64,000 nt of DNA from Lysinibacillus fusiformis (lineage in GTDB: Bacteria > Bacillota > Bacilli > Bacillales_A > Planococcaceae): NCBI GenBank assembly GCA_030027265.1, contig JASENG010000013.1, positions 62,001-126,000 on the forward strand, in the 5' to 3' direction. The translations under genes and the position numbers were made by a program. Of the stretch, positions 20,548 through 32,107 are shown piece after piece. The first letter of the stretch is position 1. Each line of letters starts with the position of its first letter. Below the pieces are notes generated by a model. The model saw nothing but the letters and a program-made list of their open reading frames with translations. It searched no databases and had not been told where the DNA came from.

Positions 20548-22507
20548 TCGATTAGTTTTTCGAAGTATGCGGAAAAACCTGAAGCAGTACTATCTATACT
20601 TCTTTGCTCTTATTTTTAGTGTGACGCTATGTTTTTCTTTTACCACATTGCAATATAATCCGAGCGTAATCGAAGCACTAGAACGAAGCGGGACAGCTTC
20701 AACGGGCTTCAAAGCAGCTAGTTATATTTTATATGTCATTATTACATTGTTTGTACTTTATGCCAGTCAGCTCTTTATGAAAAGAAGAAGCAAGGAGATT
20801 GGCCTATACCAACTAATTGGAATGACCAAGGGATTGGTTGTGCGATTGATTGCATTAGAAAATATTGTTCTATTTGTTTTGGCAGTTTGTTTAGGAATGG
20901 TCGTTGGCTTTTTCAGCTCACGGTTGTTTGCTATGATTCTAATGAAAATGCTGGAAATCGATATGGTGATTCATCTATCCTTTTCCAAGGAGGCTTTGAA
21001 CCAGTCAGTTTTAATCTTTGCTATCCTTTTGGTAGTTATCATATTGCAGCTAGCGTGGATGGTACGCCGAGTTTCGTTGCTATCCCTGTTTAGTGCGACA
21101 AAACAAGCGGATGAGCGTGTAAAACGCTTTAGTATCTTCCAGTCGATAATGGGATTATTAGGGATCATTTTAATAGCTTTCGGATATTATCTTTCAACGA
21201 TCTTATTTGATGTTAAATCAAGTTTCTTAAATAACTTGTTTTTGAACATGATCATTATACTAGCATCTACCATGCTGGGTACTTTCCTTTTCTTCCGTTA
21301 TTCAGTTTCACTTATTATGAATATGGTCCGTGCGAAAAAGAAAGGTCATTTGAAAGTATCGGATGTGTTGGCAGTAACGCCCATTATGCACCGAATGAAA
21401 GGAAATTCGAAGTCGCTGACACTGATTACCTTATTAACCGGGTTAGCAGTAGGAATTATGAGTTTGTCGTATATTTCATATTATTCTTCTGGAACAAATG
21501 CAAGACAGGCTTCACCTTATGACTATATTCTATTGAATAACCATGGAACTGAGTTTATGGATCAGTTAGAGCAAGCCGGCATTGAATATGAAAAGGACAC
21601 ATATAGCATTTCAAGTGTAATGCTAAATATCAAGGATTTAGTATCTGAGCATATAGGAGAAATTGCAATATTTGATGGGGAAACAGAAACTACAGTTGTT
21701 TCTTTAAGCGATTTACACAAAATAGAGCCGGATGTTGAGTTAGAGGATGGAGAAGCTTTATTAACCAGTTATGTAAATGTCTTAGCAGAGATAATGCCTC
21801 TTGAAGCTGGAAAAGAAATAACGGTAAAAGCAGGGGAAACTGAAATCCCGTTATATATTAAAGAGATCCGAGAAGACTTTTTATTATCCGAGCAAGTAGC
21901 ATACGGGAGTCCAATCTTAGTAGTAACCGATGAAATGTTTGAAGAGATACAATCAAATAATGTAGAAACAACTAAGTTTACCTCTCAAATTGGTATAAAT
22001 CTTACTGACAAGAAGGATAAAGATCAAGCTGAAAAGATTTATAAACCATATGAACGAGTTATAGTTAATGAAGAAACAGGAGCCAGTTTCCCTCTTCTAT
22101 CTTATGAGGAGTTAAGAAAGAGAAATATTACCGGACTAGGTTTAACAATTTTTGTAACAGCCTTTTTAGGACTTGCCTTTTTACTAACTACAGGCAGCAT
22201 TCTTTACTTTAAGCAAATGGCTGAAGCAGAGGACGAGAGAGAATCTTACAAAATTCTACGTAAAATTGGCTTCTCGACAAGTGATATACTAAAGGGAATC
22301 TATGCGAAACAAGCCTTTAACTTTGGAGTGCCATTGGCAATTGGTCTATTGCACAGCTACTTTGCGGTGAAATCTGGCTGGTGGTTATTCGGTACGGAAT
22401 TAGTTGCCCCATTAGTTATTACTATGACTTTATATATCATTATGTATGGAGTCTTTGCAGTCCTTTCAATACAATACTATAAGAAGGTTGTAAGAGAATC
22501 CTTATAA
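20537..22507 (+). CDS. bceB: FtsX-like ABC permease, BceB-like
   Basis: A 656-residue membrane protein with about ten predicted helices and a large extracellular domain of about 200 residues (roughly 310-510) between the seventh and eighth, the sensor feature of BceB proteins. The ATG at 20537 gives [20 protein letters not shown], like family N-termini; an upstream in-frame GTG (20528) is part of the GGCGGTGA site. It overlaps bceA and is followed by a strong terminator, closing the four-gene module. Confidence 0.9.
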   Translation: MTLSRLVFRSMRKNLKQYYLYFFALIFSVTLCFSFTTLQYNPSVIEALERSGTASTGFKAASYILYVIITLFVLYASQLFMKRRSKEIGLYQLIGMTKGLVVRLIALENIVLFVLAVCLGMVVGFFSSRLFAMILMKMLEIDMVIHLSFSKEALNQSVLIFAILLVVIILQLAWMVRRVSLLSLFSATKQADERVKRFSIFQSIMGLLGIILIAFGYYLSTILFDVKSSFLNNLFLNMIIILASTMLGTFLFFRYSVSLIMNMVRAKKKGHLKVSDVLAVTPIMHRMKGNSKSLTLITLLTGLAVGIMSLSYISYYSSGTNARQASPYDYILLNNHGTEFMDQLEQAGIEYEKDTYSISSVMLNIKDLVSEHIGEIAIFDGETETTVVSLSDLHKIEPDVELEDGEALLTSYVNVLAEIMPLEAGKEITVKAGETEIPLYIKEIREDFLLSEQVAYGSPILVVTDEMFEEIQSNNVETTKFTSQIGINLTDKKDKDQAEKIYKPYERVIVNEETGASFPLLSYEELRKRNITGLGLTIFVTAFLGLAFLLTTGSILYFKQMAEAEDERESYKILRKIGFSTSDILKGIYAKQAFNFGVPLAIGLLHSYFAVKSGWWLFGTELVAPLVITMTLYIIMYGVFAVLSIQYYKKVVRESL

Positions 22508-22564
22508 TAGAAGAAACACAAATTAAGCTTTTAGAAAATAAAATTAATATTTGAATAGTATAAC

Positions 22565-22597
22565 AAATCGCTCCCTATACGCTTAGGGAGCGATTTT
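22565..22597 (+). terminator. Terminator after the bce module
   Basis: AAATCGCTCCCTA (22565-22577) pairs perfectly with TAGGGAGCGATTT (22584-22596), loop TACGCT. The T-run is only four bases, but the 13-bp stem is very strong. Confidence 0.75.
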
Positions 22598-22651
22598 ACA
22601 TATTAAAGGAATCAGGTCTCAAATTACCACTAAATATATATGAATAAATGT

Positions 22652-22680
22652 TTGATATAGTATAAGATTTCTTATATACT
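22652..22680 (+). promoter_or_regulatory. S10 operon promoter, upstream copy
   Basis: TTGATA (22652-22657), 17-bp spacer, TATACT (22675-22680). Confidence 0.65.
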
Positions 22681-22755
22681 AATAAAGGCTTTGAAACATT
22701 ATGTAGAAAAGCGATGTATAAAAGACGACAATTTAAAAGAATTTAGCAAAAAGAC

Positions 22756-22784
22756 TTGCTTATTCTTTTTTTATTGGATATAAT
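22756..22784 (+). promoter_or_regulatory. S10 operon promoter, main copy
   Basis: TTGCTT (22756-22761), a T-rich 17-bp spacer and a perfect -10 TATAAT (22779-22784), about 130 bp before rpsJ. Confidence 0.85.
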
Positions 22785-22799
22785 GTTGAATGTTGGTCT

Positions 22800-22890
22800 T
22801 TGACTGCGATGAAGCGGGAGGTTGCCGACACACCCGGCCGCTTTGCCATGGCGAGTGTGTGGGAAATTTCCGTGGAGAATGTCTAGTAAT
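22800..22890 (+). promoter_or_regulatory. Structured S10 operon leader RNA
   Basis: The leader contains a long stem in which ACACAC (22828-22833) pairs with GTGTGT (22855-22860) around a GC-rich loop (CCGGCCGC ... GCCATGGC). From memory this block is conserved before rpsJ in Bacillales; autoregulation by a ribosomal protein such as L4 is a known theme for S10 operons and is inferred here. Confidence 0.6.
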
Positions 22891-22900
22891 TAGGCGATAA

Positions 22901-23224
<324 letters not shown>

Positions 23225-23271
23225 TGGTAAAAACAAATAGAAATTTTTAATAATCACAGGAGGTGTGACAA

Positions 23272-23901
23272 ATGGCTAAAGGAATCTTAGGTAGAAAAGT
23301 TGGTATGACACAAGTTTTCGCTGAGAATGGTGATTTAATCCCTGTAACAGTTATTGAAGCTACTCCAAACGTAGTTCTTCAAAAGAAAACTGTTGAAACA
23401 GACGGTTATGAAGCAATTCAAGTTGGTTTCGAAGATAAGCGCGTTAAGCTTTCAAACAAACCAGAACAAGGTCACGTAGCAAAAGCGAATACTGCTCCTA
23501 AGCGCTTCATTCGTGAATTCCGCAACGTTAACGTGGAAGAATACGAAGTTGGTCAAGAAGTCAAAGTAGAAATTTTCGCAGAAGGCGATGTAGTAGATGT
23601 AACAGGTGTTACTAAAGGTAAAGGTTTCCAAGGTGTTATTAAACGCCACGGACAATCTCGTGGTCCTATGGCCCACGGTTCTCGTTACCACCGTCGTCCT
23701 GGTTCAATGGGTCCAGTTGCTCCGAACCGCGTATTTAAACAAAAGAATTTACCTGGTCAAATGGGTGGCAATGTAGTTACAATCCAAAACATTGAAATCG
23801 TTAAGGTTGATGTTGAGCGTAACTTACTACTTGTTAAAGGTAATGTTCCTGGTTCTCGTAAAGCATTAGTTACAGTGAAAACTGCTGTAAAATCTAAATA
23901 A
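23272..23901 (+). CDS. rplC: 50S ribosomal protein L3
   Basis: A 209-residue protein ([16 protein letters not shown]) with the central extension reaching toward the peptidyl-transferase centre ([20 protein letters not shown]). It is one of the first proteins in 50S assembly. AGGAGGTG precedes the ATG. The second gene of the S10 operon, length as usual. Confidence 0.99.
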   Translation: MAKGILGRKVGMTQVFAENGDLIPVTVIEATPNVVLQKKTVETDGYEAIQVGFEDKRVKLSNKPEQGHVAKANTAPKRFIREFRNVNVEEYEVGQEVKVEIFAEGDVVDVTGVTKGKGFQGVIKRHGQSRGPMAHGSRYHRRPGSMGPVAPNRVFKQKNLPGQMGGNVVTIQNIEIVKVDVERNLLLVKGNVPGSRKALVTVKTAVKSK

Positions 23902-23927
23902 TTTCTCGAAGAAAGGAGGAAACAGGA

Positions 23928-24551
23928 ATGACAAAAGTATCTGTACTTAGTCAAACAGGCGCTTCTGTTGGTGAAATCGAATTAAACGACTTAGTATTCG
24001 GAATCGAGCCAAACGAAGCAGTATTATTCGACGCTGTAGTTGCACAACGTGCTTCTTTACGTCAAGGTAATCATAAAGTAAAAAACCGTTCTGAAGTTGC
24101 TGGTGGTGGACGTAAACCATGGCGTCAAAAAGGAACTGGTCGTGCTCGTCAAGGTTCTATCCGCTCTCCACAATGGCGTGGCGGTGGTACTGTATTCGGT
24201 CCAACTCCACGTAGCTATAGCTACAAATTACCGAAAAAAGTTCGTCGCTTAGCTCTTAAATCTGCTTTATCAGCTAAAGTTGGAGAACAAAATTTACTAG
24301 TTCTTGATGCACTACAATTAGCTGCACCAAAAACAAAAGATTTCAAAGCGATTTTAGGTAACCTAAAAATCGAAAAGAAAGCTTTATTCGTTACAGCTGA
24401 ATTAGATGAAAACGTAGCATTATCTGCTCGCAACATCCCAGGCGTAACGGTATTAACAGCTTCTGGAATCAACGTTCTTGATCTTTTAGGTCACGAAAAA
24501 GTTGTATTCACAAAAGCTGCAGTAGAAAAAGTTGAGGAGGTGCTTGGATAA
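23928..24551 (+). CDS. rplD: 50S ribosomal protein L4
   Basis: A 207-residue protein ([20 protein letters not shown]). The long loop near residues 60-90 ([20 protein letters not shown]) lines the exit tunnel and is the site of known macrolide-resistance changes; it looks wild type. L4 also represses S10 operons in some bacteria. The stop overlaps the rplW start by one base, suggesting translational coupling. Confidence 0.99.
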   Translation: MTKVSVLSQTGASVGEIELNDLVFGIEPNEAVLFDAVVAQRASLRQGNHKVKNRSEVAGGGRKPWRQKGTGRARQGSIRSPQWRGGGTVFGPTPRSYSYKLPKKVRRLALKSALSAKVGEQNLLVLDALQLAAPKTKDFKAILGNLKIEKKALFVTAELDENVALSARNIPGVTVLTASGINVLDLLGHEKVVFTKAAVEKVEEVLG

Positions 24552-24835
24552 TGGAAGCACGTGATATTCTAAAACGTCCGGTCATTACTGAGCGTTCTTC
24601 TGAGCTTATGGCTGAGAAAAAATACACTTTTGAAGTTGATGTTCGTGCTAATAAAACTCAAGTTAAAGATGCTGTACAAGAAATCTTTGGCGTAACAGTT
24701 GATAAAGTAAACATCATGAACTACAAAGGTAAATTTAAACGTGTTGGTAAATTCGGCGGATACACAAACAAACGTCGTAAAGCAATCGTTAAATTAACTG
24801 CTGATAGCAAAGAAATCGAAATTTTTGATATCTAA
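24551..24835 (+). CDS. rplW: 50S ribosomal protein L23
   Basis: A 94-residue protein ([20 protein letters not shown]) located at the tunnel exit, where it docks trigger factor and SRP. Conserved [20 protein letters not shown] loop present. TAATG overlap with rplD; the Shine-Dalgarno GAGGAGGTG lies inside rplD. Confidence 0.98.
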   Translation: MEARDILKRPVITERSSELMAEKKYTFEVDVRANKTQVKDAVQEIFGVTVDKVNIMNYKGKFKRVGKFGGYTNKRRKAIVKLTADSKEIEIFDI

Positions 24836-24883
24836 TTTCCGATAAGGAAATGAAATCGAACATTCAAGAAGGAGGGAAAACAC

Positions 24884-25714
24884 ATGGCGATTAAAAAGTA
24901 TAAACCAACCTCAAATGGTCGTCGTAATATGACGTCATCTGACTTTGCCGAAATTACAACTAATAAGCCTGAAAAGTCATTATTAGAACCAATTAAACGC
25001 AAAGCTGGTCGTAATAACCAAGGTAAAATTACTGTTCGTCATCATGGTGGTGGTCATAAGAAGCAATACCGCGTAATCGACTTCAAACGTACTAAAGACG
25101 GAATTCCTGCACGCGTTGCTACTATTGAATATGATCCAAACCGCTCTGCGAATATCGCATTAATCAATTACGCTGACGGTGAAAAACGTTACATCTTAGC
25201 ACCGAAAGGATTAGAAGTTGGTCAAACAATCGTATCTGGTCCAGACGCTGATATTAAAGTAGGTAACGCATTACCATTAGCAAACATTCCAATGGGTACA
25301 ACTATCCATAACATCGAGTTAAAACCTGGTAAAGGCGGACAATTAGTACGTTCTGCTGGTACTTCTGCACAAGTACTTGGTCGTGAAGGTAAATATGTAA
25401 TCGTTCGTTTACAATCTGGTGAAGTTCGCTTAGTACTTGCAACTTGCCGTGCAACAATCGGTCAAGTTGGTAACGAGCAACACGAACTTATCCACATTGG
25501 TAAAGCAGGTCGTTCTCGTTGGTTAGGTAAACGCCCAACTGTACGTGGTTCTGTAATGAACCCTAACGATCACCCACACGGTGGTGGTGAAGGACGTTCT
25601 CCAATCGGACGTAAATCTCCAATGACACCATGGGGTAAACCAGCTCTTGGTTACAAAACTCGCAAGAAGAAAAACAAATCTAATAAGTTAATCATTCGTT
25701 CTCGTAAAAAATAA
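24884..25714 (+). CDS. rplB: 50S ribosomal protein L2
   Basis: A 276-residue protein ([20 protein letters not shown]) with the highly conserved C-terminal segment around [20 protein letters not shown] containing the histidine near the peptidyl-transferase centre. It is needed for subunit association. GGAGGG precedes the ATG. Length as in Bacillus. Confidence 0.99.
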   Translation: MAIKKYKPTSNGRRNMTSSDFAEITTNKPEKSLLEPIKRKAGRNNQGKITVRHHGGGHKKQYRVIDFKRTKDGIPARVATIEYDPNRSANIALINYADGEKRYILAPKGLEVGQTIVSGPDADIKVGNALPLANIPMGTTIHNIELKPGKGGQLVRSAGTSAQVLGREGKYVIVRLQSGEVRLVLATCRATIGQVGNEQHELIHIGKAGRSRWLGKRPTVRGSVMNPNDHPHGGGEGRSPIGRKSPMTPWGKPALGYKTRKKKNKSNKLIIRSRKK

Positions 25715-25774
25715 TGTGATTGTACTACGGTTCGCCAAAAGAGCCGTGGTGGAGTCACGGAGGGAGGTTCCTAA

Positions 25775-26053
25775 ATGGGTCGCAGCTTGAAAAAAGGACC
25801 TTTTGTGGATGATCACTTAATGAAAAAAGTTGAAGCACAAGAAGGTTCAGAGAAAAAACAAGTTATCAAAACTTGGTCACGCCGTTCTACTATCTTCCCG
25901 AACTTCATCGGTTTAACAATCGCTGTATATGATGGACGCAAACATGTTCCTGTATACGTGACAGAAGATATGGTAGGTCACAAACTAGGCGAATTCGCAC
26001 CAACACGTACTTACAAAGGTCACGGTGCAGATGACAAGAAAACAAGACGCTAA
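25775..26053 (+). CDS. rpsS: 30S ribosomal protein S19
   Basis: A 92-residue protein ([20 protein letters not shown]) of the 30S head that contacts S13 and 16S rRNA. The family pattern [20 protein letters not shown] is intact. A short imperfect hairpin lies in the 60-bp spacer after rplB; GGAGGG precedes the ATG. Confidence 0.99.
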   Translation: MGRSLKKGPFVDDHLMKKVEAQEGSEKKQVIKTWSRRSTIFPNFIGLTIAVYDGRKHVPVYVTEDMVGHKLGEFAPTRTYKGHGADDKKTRR

Positions 26054-26075
26054 TTTTGAGAGGAGGTAAATCCTA

Positions 26076-26420
26076 ATGACACAAGCTAAAGCTATCGCTC
26101 GCACAGTGCGCATCGCTCCTCGTAAAGTACGTCTAGTAGTAGACTTAATCCGAGGAAAGCAAATTGGTGAAGCAGTTGCAATTTTACGTCATACTCCAAA
26201 AGCGGCGTCTCCAGTCGTTGAGAAAGTATTAAAATCTGCAGTTGCAAACGCTGAGCATAACTATGATTTAGATGTAAACAACTTAGTTGTTTCTGAAGTT
26301 TTTGTTGACGAAGGTCCAACATTAAAACGTTTCCGTCCACGTGCACAAGGACGTGCAAGCGCAATTAACAAACGCACAAGCCACATCACTTTAGTGGTAT
26401 CTGAGAAGAAGGAGGGTTAA
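26076..26420 (+). CDS. rplV: 50S ribosomal protein L22
   Basis: A 114-residue protein ([20 protein letters not shown]). The beta-hairpin (about residues 80-95, [18 protein letters not shown]) reaches the narrowest part of the exit tunnel and is of wild-type form. GAGGAGG precedes the ATG; rpsC follows after 3 bp. Confidence 0.99.
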   Translation: MTQAKAIARTVRIAPRKVRLVVDLIRGKQIGEAVAILRHTPKAASPVVEKVLKSAVANAEHNYDLDVNNLVVSEVFVDEGPTLKRFRPRAQGRASAINKRTSHITLVVSEKKEG

Positions 26421-26423
26421 TCC

Positions 26424-27080
26424 GTGGGTCAAAAAGTACATCCAATAGGACTACGAGTTGGTATTATTCGTGACTGGGAGTCAAAATGGTACGCTGAGAA
26501 GGACTATGCGACTTTATTACACGAAGATATCAAAGTTCGTAAATATATCGAAGCTGCTTTAAAAGAAGCATCTGTTTCTAAAGTAGAAATCGAACGCGCT
26601 GCAAATCGCGTAAACATTACAATTCACACTGCGAAACCAGGTATGGTAATCGGTAAAGGCGGTACGGAAGTTGAAAACTTACGTAAATATCTTAACGATT
26701 TAACTGGTAAACGTGTACACATTAACATCGTAGAAATCAAAAGAGCTGATCTTGATGCTCGTTTAGTAGCAGAAAACATCGCTCGTCAACTTGAGAACCG
26801 CGTATCATTCCGCCGTGCTCAAAAACAAGCAATCCAACGCACAATCCGTGCTGGTGCTAAAGGAATTAAAACACAAGTATCTGGTCGTTTAGGTGGCGCT
26901 GATATCGCGCGTGCTGAACATTACAGTGAAGGAACTGTTCCACTTCATACTCTTCGTGCTGACATTGATTATGCTCATGCAGAAGCTGACACTACTTATG
27001 GTAAATTAGGTGTTAAAGTATGGATCTATCGTGGTGAAGTCCTTCCAACGAAGAAGAGCTCTGTGGAAGGAGGCAAATAA
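26424..27080 (+). CDS. rpsC: 30S ribosomal protein S3
   Basis: A 218-residue protein starting at GTG ([20 protein letters not shown]), with the KH domain ([18 protein letters not shown], about residues 73-90). It lines the mRNA entry and has helicase activity with S4. AAGGAGG lies at the end of rplV. It precedes rplP by 2 bp. Confidence 0.99.
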   Translation: MGQKVHPIGLRVGIIRDWESKWYAEKDYATLLHEDIKVRKYIEAALKEASVSKVEIERAANRVNITIHTAKPGMVIGKGGTEVENLRKYLNDLTGKRVHINIVEIKRADLDARLVAENIARQLENRVSFRRAQKQAIQRTIRAGAKGIKTQVSGRLGGADIARAEHYSEGTVPLHTLRADIDYAHAEADTTYGKLGVKVWIYRGEVLPTKKSSVEGGK

Positions 27081-27082
27081 TA

Positions 27083-27707
<625 letters not shown>

Positions 27708-27725
27708 TAAAGGAGGTTCTTTAGG

Positions 27726-27989
27726 ATGACTGAGCGTAATCAACGCAAAGTTTACACGGGCCGTGTAGTTTCAGATAAAATGGACAAAACAGTTACTGTT
27801 CTTGTTGAAACTTATAAGAAACATAAATTATATGGTAAACGTGTAAAGTACTCTAAAAAATTCAAAGCTCATGATGAGTTGAACGAAGCGAAAATCGGTG
27901 ATATCGTACGTATCATGGAAACTCGTCCGTTATCAGCTACAAAACGTTTCCGTTTAGTGGAAGTCGTAGAAAAAGCTGTTATTATTTAA
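27726..27989 (+). CDS. rpsQ: 30S ribosomal protein S17
   Basis: An 87-residue OB-fold protein ([20 protein letters not shown]) binding helix 11 of 16S rRNA. The conserved [13 protein letters not shown] and [19 protein letters not shown] segments are present. AAAGGAGG precedes the ATG. Confidence 0.99.
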   Translation: MTERNQRKVYTGRVVSDKMDKTVTVLVETYKKHKLYGKRVKYSKKFKAHDELNEAKIGDIVRIMETRPLSATKRFRLVEVVEKAVII

Positions 27990-28034
27990 TAACATTTTCG
28001 GAAAACATTCGAATTCCGAAGGGAGGTAACCTAA

Positions 28035-28403
28035 GTGATCCAACAAGAAAGTCGTATGAAAGTTGCTGACAACTCAGGTGCACGCGAAGTTTTAACAATT
28101 AAAGTACTTGGTGGTTCTGGCCGTAAAACTGCTAACATCGGTGATATCGTTGTTGTAACAGTTAAGAAAGCAACACCAGGGGGCGTTGTCAAGAAAGGTG
28201 ACGTTGTTAAGGCTGTTGTCGTTCGCACAAAATCTGGTGTACGCCGTAAAGATGGTACTTATATTAAATTTGACGAAAATGCTTGCGTAATCATCAAAGA
28301 CGATAAGTCACCACGCGGAACTCGTATTTTCGGACCTGTTGCACGTGAATTACGTGATAGCAACTTCATGAAAATCGTTTCATTAGCTCCAGAAGTTCTT
28401 TAA
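28035..28403 (+). CDS. rplN: 50S ribosomal protein L14
   Basis: A 122-residue protein starting at GTG ([20 protein letters not shown]), exact family length. L14 sits at the subunit interface, contacting 16S helix 14, and is the binding site for the silencing factor RsfS. GGGAGG precedes the start. It opens the spc section. Confidence 0.99.
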   Translation: MIQQESRMKVADNSGAREVLTIKVLGGSGRKTANIGDIVVVTVKKATPGGVVKKGDVVKAVVVRTKSGVRRKDGTYIKFDENACVIIKDDKSPRGTRIFGPVARELRDSNFMKIVSLAPEVL

Positions 28404-28439
28404 TTTCATGATAGTACCAATCAAGGAGGTGCGACACTA

Positions 28440-28748
28440 ATGCATGTAAAAAAGGGCGACAAAGTAAAAGTTATTACTGGTAAAGATAAAGGTAAAGAAG
28501 GCGTAGTTTTAGCTGCTTTCCCTAAACAAGACCGAGTTCTTGTTGAAGGTATTAACATTGTTAAAAAACACGTTAAACCTAACCAGTTAAACCCACAAGG
28601 TGGTATTGTAAGCCAAGAAGCAGCAATCCACGTATCGAACGTAATGCTAATCGATCCGAAATCTGGCGAGCCGACTCGTGTAGGTTACAAAATCGAAGAT
28701 GGCAAAAAAGTTCGTGTTGCAAAAAAATCAGGTGCAGTAATCGACTAA
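28440..28748 (+). CDS. rplX: 50S ribosomal protein L24
   Basis: A 102-residue KOW-domain protein ([20 protein letters not shown]) that initiates 50S assembly. The KNVxRLIDPKxG-like end ([20 protein letters not shown]) is intact. AAGGAGGTG precedes the ATG. Confidence 0.99.
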   Translation: MHVKKGDKVKVITGKDKGKEGVVLAAFPKQDRVLVEGINIVKKHVKPNQLNPQGGIVSQEAAIHVSNVMLIDPKSGEPTRVGYKIEDGKKVRVAKKSGAVID

Positions 28749-28776
28749 TAAGAAATTTGAGAAGGGAGGTACGAAC

Positions 28777-29316
28777 ATGAGCCGCCTAAAAGAAAAGTAT
28801 TTAAATGAAGTTTCACCTGCTCTTATGAGCAAGTTCGAATATAAATCAGTTATGCAAGTGCCTAAAGTAGACAAAATCGTTATCAACATGGGTGTTGGTG
28901 ACGCTGTACAAAACTCTAAAGCATTAGATGCTGCTGTTGAAGAATTAACAATCATCACTGGACAAAAACCAGTTGTAACAAAGGCTAAAAAGTCAATCGC
29001 TGGTTTCCGTCTACGTGAAGGAATGCCTATCGGTGCAAAAGTTACATTACGTGGTGAACGTATGTATGAATTCTTGGATAAATTAGTTTCTATCGCACTT
29101 CCACGTGTACGCGACTTCCGCGGTGTTTCTAAAAAATCATTTGATGGTCGTGGAAACTACACACTAGGTGTTAAAGAACAATTAATTTTCCCAGAGATCG
29201 ATTACGATAAAGTTTCGAAAGTACGCGGTATGGACATCGTGATCGTAACAACTGCGAATTCTGATGAAGAAGCTCGCGAGTTATTGACACAATTCGGTAT
29301 GCCGTTCCAAAAGTAA
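28777..29316 (+). CDS. rplE: 50S ribosomal protein L5
   Basis: A 179-residue protein ([20 protein letters not shown]) binding 5S rRNA in the central protuberance. Conserved motifs [14 protein letters not shown] and [20 protein letters not shown] are intact. GGGAGG precedes the ATG. Confidence 0.99.
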   Translation: MSRLKEKYLNEVSPALMSKFEYKSVMQVPKVDKIVINMGVGDAVQNSKALDAAVEELTIITGQKPVVTKAKKSIAGFRLREGMPIGAKVTLRGERMYEFLDKLVSIALPRVRDFRGVSKKSFDGRGNYTLGVKEQLIFPEIDYDKVSKVRGMDIVIVTTANSDEEARELLTQFGMPFQK

Positions 29317-29319
29317 TAA

Positions 29320-29523
<204 letters not shown>

Positions 29524-29552
29524 TCCCCTAAATTGGGAAGGAGGTAAAATTT

Positions 29553-29951
29553 ATGACAATGACAGATCCGATCGCAGATATGTTAACACGCATTCGTAAT
29601 GCTAACATGGTTCGTCACGAGAAGTTAGAAGTACCAGCTTCAAACTTAAAGAAAGAAATCGCTGAAATTTTAAAGCGTGAAGGTTTCGTTCGTGATGTAG
29701 AATATGTTGAAGATAATAAGCAAGGTATCATCCGTATCTTCTTAAAATATGGAAAAGAAAACGAGCGTGTTATCACTGGCTTGAAACGTATTTCAAAACC
29801 TGGCTTACGTGTATATGCTAAAACTGACGAAGTACCTCGTGTACTTAACGGTTTAGGTATCGCTTTAGTATCAACTTCTCAAGGTTTATTAACTGATAAA
29901 GAAGCACGTGCTAAAAAAGTTGGCGGAGAAATCTTAGCTTACATTTGGTAA
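29553..29951 (+). CDS. rpsH: 30S ribosomal protein S8
   Basis: A 132-residue protein ([20 protein letters not shown]) with the C-terminal [20 protein letters not shown] signature. In many bacteria S8 is the feedback repressor of the spc operon. GGAAGGAGG precedes the ATG. The S8 mRNA target cannot be pointed to here with confidence. Confidence 0.99.
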   Translation: MTMTDPIADMLTRIRNANMVRHEKLEVPASNLKKEIAEILKREGFVRDVEYVEDNKQGIIRIFLKYGKENERVITGLKRISKPGLRVYAKTDEVPRVLNGLGIALVSTSQGLLTDKEARAKKVGGEILAYIW

Positions 29952-29981
29952 TAAGCAATAAAAGAATGGAGGTGCAACTAA

Positions 29982-30521
29982 ATGTCTCGTGTAGGTAAAA
30001 AACCAATCGAGGTTCCTGCTAACGTAACTGTAACTATCGCTGACGATAATACAGTTACTGTTAAAGGACCTAAAGGCGAATTAACTCGTCAATTCAACCA
30101 AGATATGAAAATCGAATTAGAAGGCAACATCATCAACGTTGTTCGCCCTTCTGAGTCTAAACAACACCGTACTATTCATGGTACAACTCGTGCGCTATTA
30201 GCAAACATGGTTACTGGTGTTTCTGAAGGATTTTCTCGTTCTCTAGAACTTATCGGTGTAGGTTACCGTGCGCAATTACAAGGTAAAAAACTTGTTCTTA
30301 ACGTTGGTTACTCTCACCCTGTAGAGTTCACACCTGAAGAAGGTCTAGAAATCGAAGTTCCTTCAAACACTAAAGTGATCGTAAAAGGTATTAGCAAAGA
30401 ACGTGTTGGTGCATTAGCATCTAACATTCGTGATGTTCGCCCACCAGAACCTTATAAAGGTAAAGGTATTCGTTATGAAGGCGAATTTGTACGTCGTAAA
30501 GAAGGTAAAACAGGTAAATAA
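29982..30521 (+). CDS. rplF: 50S ribosomal protein L6
   Basis: A 179-residue two-domain protein ([20 protein letters not shown]) near the sarcin-ricin loop; the C-terminal [20 protein letters not shown] signature is intact. GGAGGTG precedes the ATG. Confidence 0.99.
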   Translation: MSRVGKKPIEVPANVTVTIADDNTVTVKGPKGELTRQFNQDMKIELEGNIINVVRPSESKQHRTIHGTTRALLANMVTGVSEGFSRSLELIGVGYRAQLQGKKLVLNVGYSHPVEFTPEEGLEIEVPSNTKVIVKGISKERVGALASNIRDVRPPEPYKGKGIRYEGEFVRRKEGKTGK

Positions 30522-30554
30522 TGCTAAGTAAAGCATTAGAAAGGAGTGACCTCT

Positions 30555-30914
30555 GTGATTACGAAACAAGATAAAAATCAAGTTCGTAAAAAACGTCATG
30601 TGCGTGTTCGTACAAAAATTTCGGGTACTGCTGAGCGTCCACGTTTAAACGTATTCCGTTCTAACAAAAACATTTATGCACAACTTATTGACGATGTTGC
30701 AGGTGTAACACTTGTTAGCGCATCTACTAAAGAAACTTCTTTTGAGGGTGCAGGTAGCAATGTAGAAGCTGCGGCAAAAATCGGTGAAACAATCGCTAAA
30801 CGCGCTGCGGAAAAAAATATTACTGCTGTTGTATTTGACCGTGGTGGTTACTTATATCATGGACGTGTAAAAGCTTTAGCTGAAGCTGCACGTGAAAACG
30901 GCTTAGAATTTTAA
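30555..30914 (+). CDS. rplR: 50S ribosomal protein L18
   Basis: A 119-residue 5S rRNA-binding protein. The GTG at 30555 gives [20 protein letters not shown], the family N-terminus, and lies 6 bp after AAGGAGTGA; an in-frame GTG at 30546 is part of that site. The C-terminal [20 protein letters not shown] is intact. Confidence 0.97.
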   Translation: MITKQDKNQVRKKRHVRVRTKISGTAERPRLNVFRSNKNIYAQLIDDVAGVTLVSASTKETSFEGAGSNVEAAAKIGETIAKRAAEKNITAVVFDRGGYLYHGRVKALAEAARENGLEF

Positions 30915-30935
30915 TAAGAAGGAGGGACATACTTC

Positions 30936-31436
30936 ATGAGTCGCATTGACGCAAACAAACTTGAACTTGAAGAACGCGTAGTTACTATTAACCGCGTTGC
31001 TAAAGTTGTTAAAGGTGGACGTCGCTTCCGCTTTACAGCACTAGTTGTTGTAGGTGATAAAAACGGTCATGTAGGCTTCGGTACTGGTAAAGCTCAAGAG
31101 GTTCCAGACGCAATCCGTAAAGCTGTTGAAGACGCGAAGAAAAACTTAATCGAAGTGCCACGTGTTGGTGGAACAACTCCACATGATGTTGTTGGTCGCT
31201 TCGGAGCAGGTCAAATCTTAATCAAGCCTGCAGCTCCAGGTACTGGAGTTATCGCTGGTGGTCCTGTACGTGCCGTACTTGAACTTGCTGGTATTACTGA
31301 TATTCTTTCAAAATCATTAGGTTCAAACACACCAATTAACATGGTACGTGCTACTGTTTCTGGTCTAAATGAACTTAAACGCGCAGAGGACGTTGCAAAA
31401 CTACGCGGTAAATCAGTGGAAGAACTATTAGGATAA
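30936..31436 (+). CDS. rpsE: 30S ribosomal protein S5
   Basis: A 166-residue protein with the S5 N-terminal RNA-binding domain ([20 protein letters not shown]) and the C-terminal domain ([20 protein letters not shown]). It contributes to mRNA helicase action and decoding accuracy; the spectinomycin loop VVKGGRR is wild type. AAGGAGGG precedes the ATG. Confidence 0.99.
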   Translation: MSRIDANKLELEERVVTINRVAKVVKGGRRFRFTALVVVGDKNGHVGFGTGKAQEVPDAIRKAVEDAKKNLIEVPRVGGTTPHDVVGRFGAGQILIKPAAPGTGVIAGGPVRAVLELAGITDILSKSLGSNTPINMVRATVSGLNELKRAEDVAKLRGKSVEELLG

Positions 31437-31450
31437 GGGGGGGAATTATA

Positions 31451-31633
31451 ATGACAAACAAATTAGAAATTACCCTTACTAAATCTCTAATCGGTACAAA
31501 GCCACAACAACGTAAAATTGTTGAAGCTTTAGGTTTACGTAAAATGAACCAAACTGTAGAACAAGCTGACAACGCAGCTATTCGCGGTATGTTAGATAAA
31601 GTAGCTCACTTAGTTACTGTAAAAGGAAATTAA
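31451..31633 (+). CDS. rpmD: 50S ribosomal protein L30
   Basis: A 60-residue protein ([20 protein letters not shown]) of the 50S subunit. Between rpsE and rplO as usual. AGGGGGG precedes the ATG. Confidence 0.98.
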   Translation: MTNKLEITLTKSLIGTKPQQRKIVEALGLRKMNQTVEQADNAAIRGMLDKVAHLVTVKGN

Positions 31634-31666
31634 TTTTCAAACATTGAACAAGGAGGTGCCACCCAT

Positions 31667-32107
31667 ATGAAACTTCATGAGTTAAAACCAGCAGAAGGAT
31701 CACGTAAAGAGCGTAACCGTGTTGGTCGTGGTATCGGTTCTGGTAACGGTAAAACTGCAGGTAAAGGTCATAAAGGGCAAAACGCTCGTTCTGGCGGCGG
31801 TGTTCGTCCTGGATTTGAGGGGGGTCAAAACCCACTATTCCGTCGTTTACCAAAACGCGGCTTTACGAACATCAACCGTAAAGAATTCGCAATCGTTAAC
31901 CTTGATGCATTAAACCGTTTCGAAGATGGTGCAGAAGTAACACCTGCATTATTACTAGAAACTGGTATTGTGAGTAATGAAAAAGCTGGAATTAAGATCC
32001 TAGGTAATGGAACTCTTAACAAAAAGCTTACAGTAAAAGCTCACAAGTTCTCAGCTTCAGCTAAAGAAGCAATCGAGAACGCTGGCGGAACAACTGAGGT
32101 GATTTAA
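31667..32107 (+). CDS. rplO: 50S ribosomal protein L15
   Basis: A 146-residue protein with the Gly/Lys/Arg-rich N-terminal extension (residues 15-60) that threads into 23S rRNA and a globular C-terminal domain. AAGGAGGTG precedes the ATG. The stop shares its last base with the secY start codon, so the two are probably coupled. Confidence 0.99.
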   Translation: MKLHELKPAEGSRKERNRVGRGIGSGNGKTAGKGHKGQNARSGGGVRPGFEGGQNPLFRRLPKRGFTNINRKEFAIVNLDALNRFEDGAEVTPALLLETGIVSNEKAGIKILGNGTLNKKLTVKAHKFSASAKEAIENAGGTTEVI

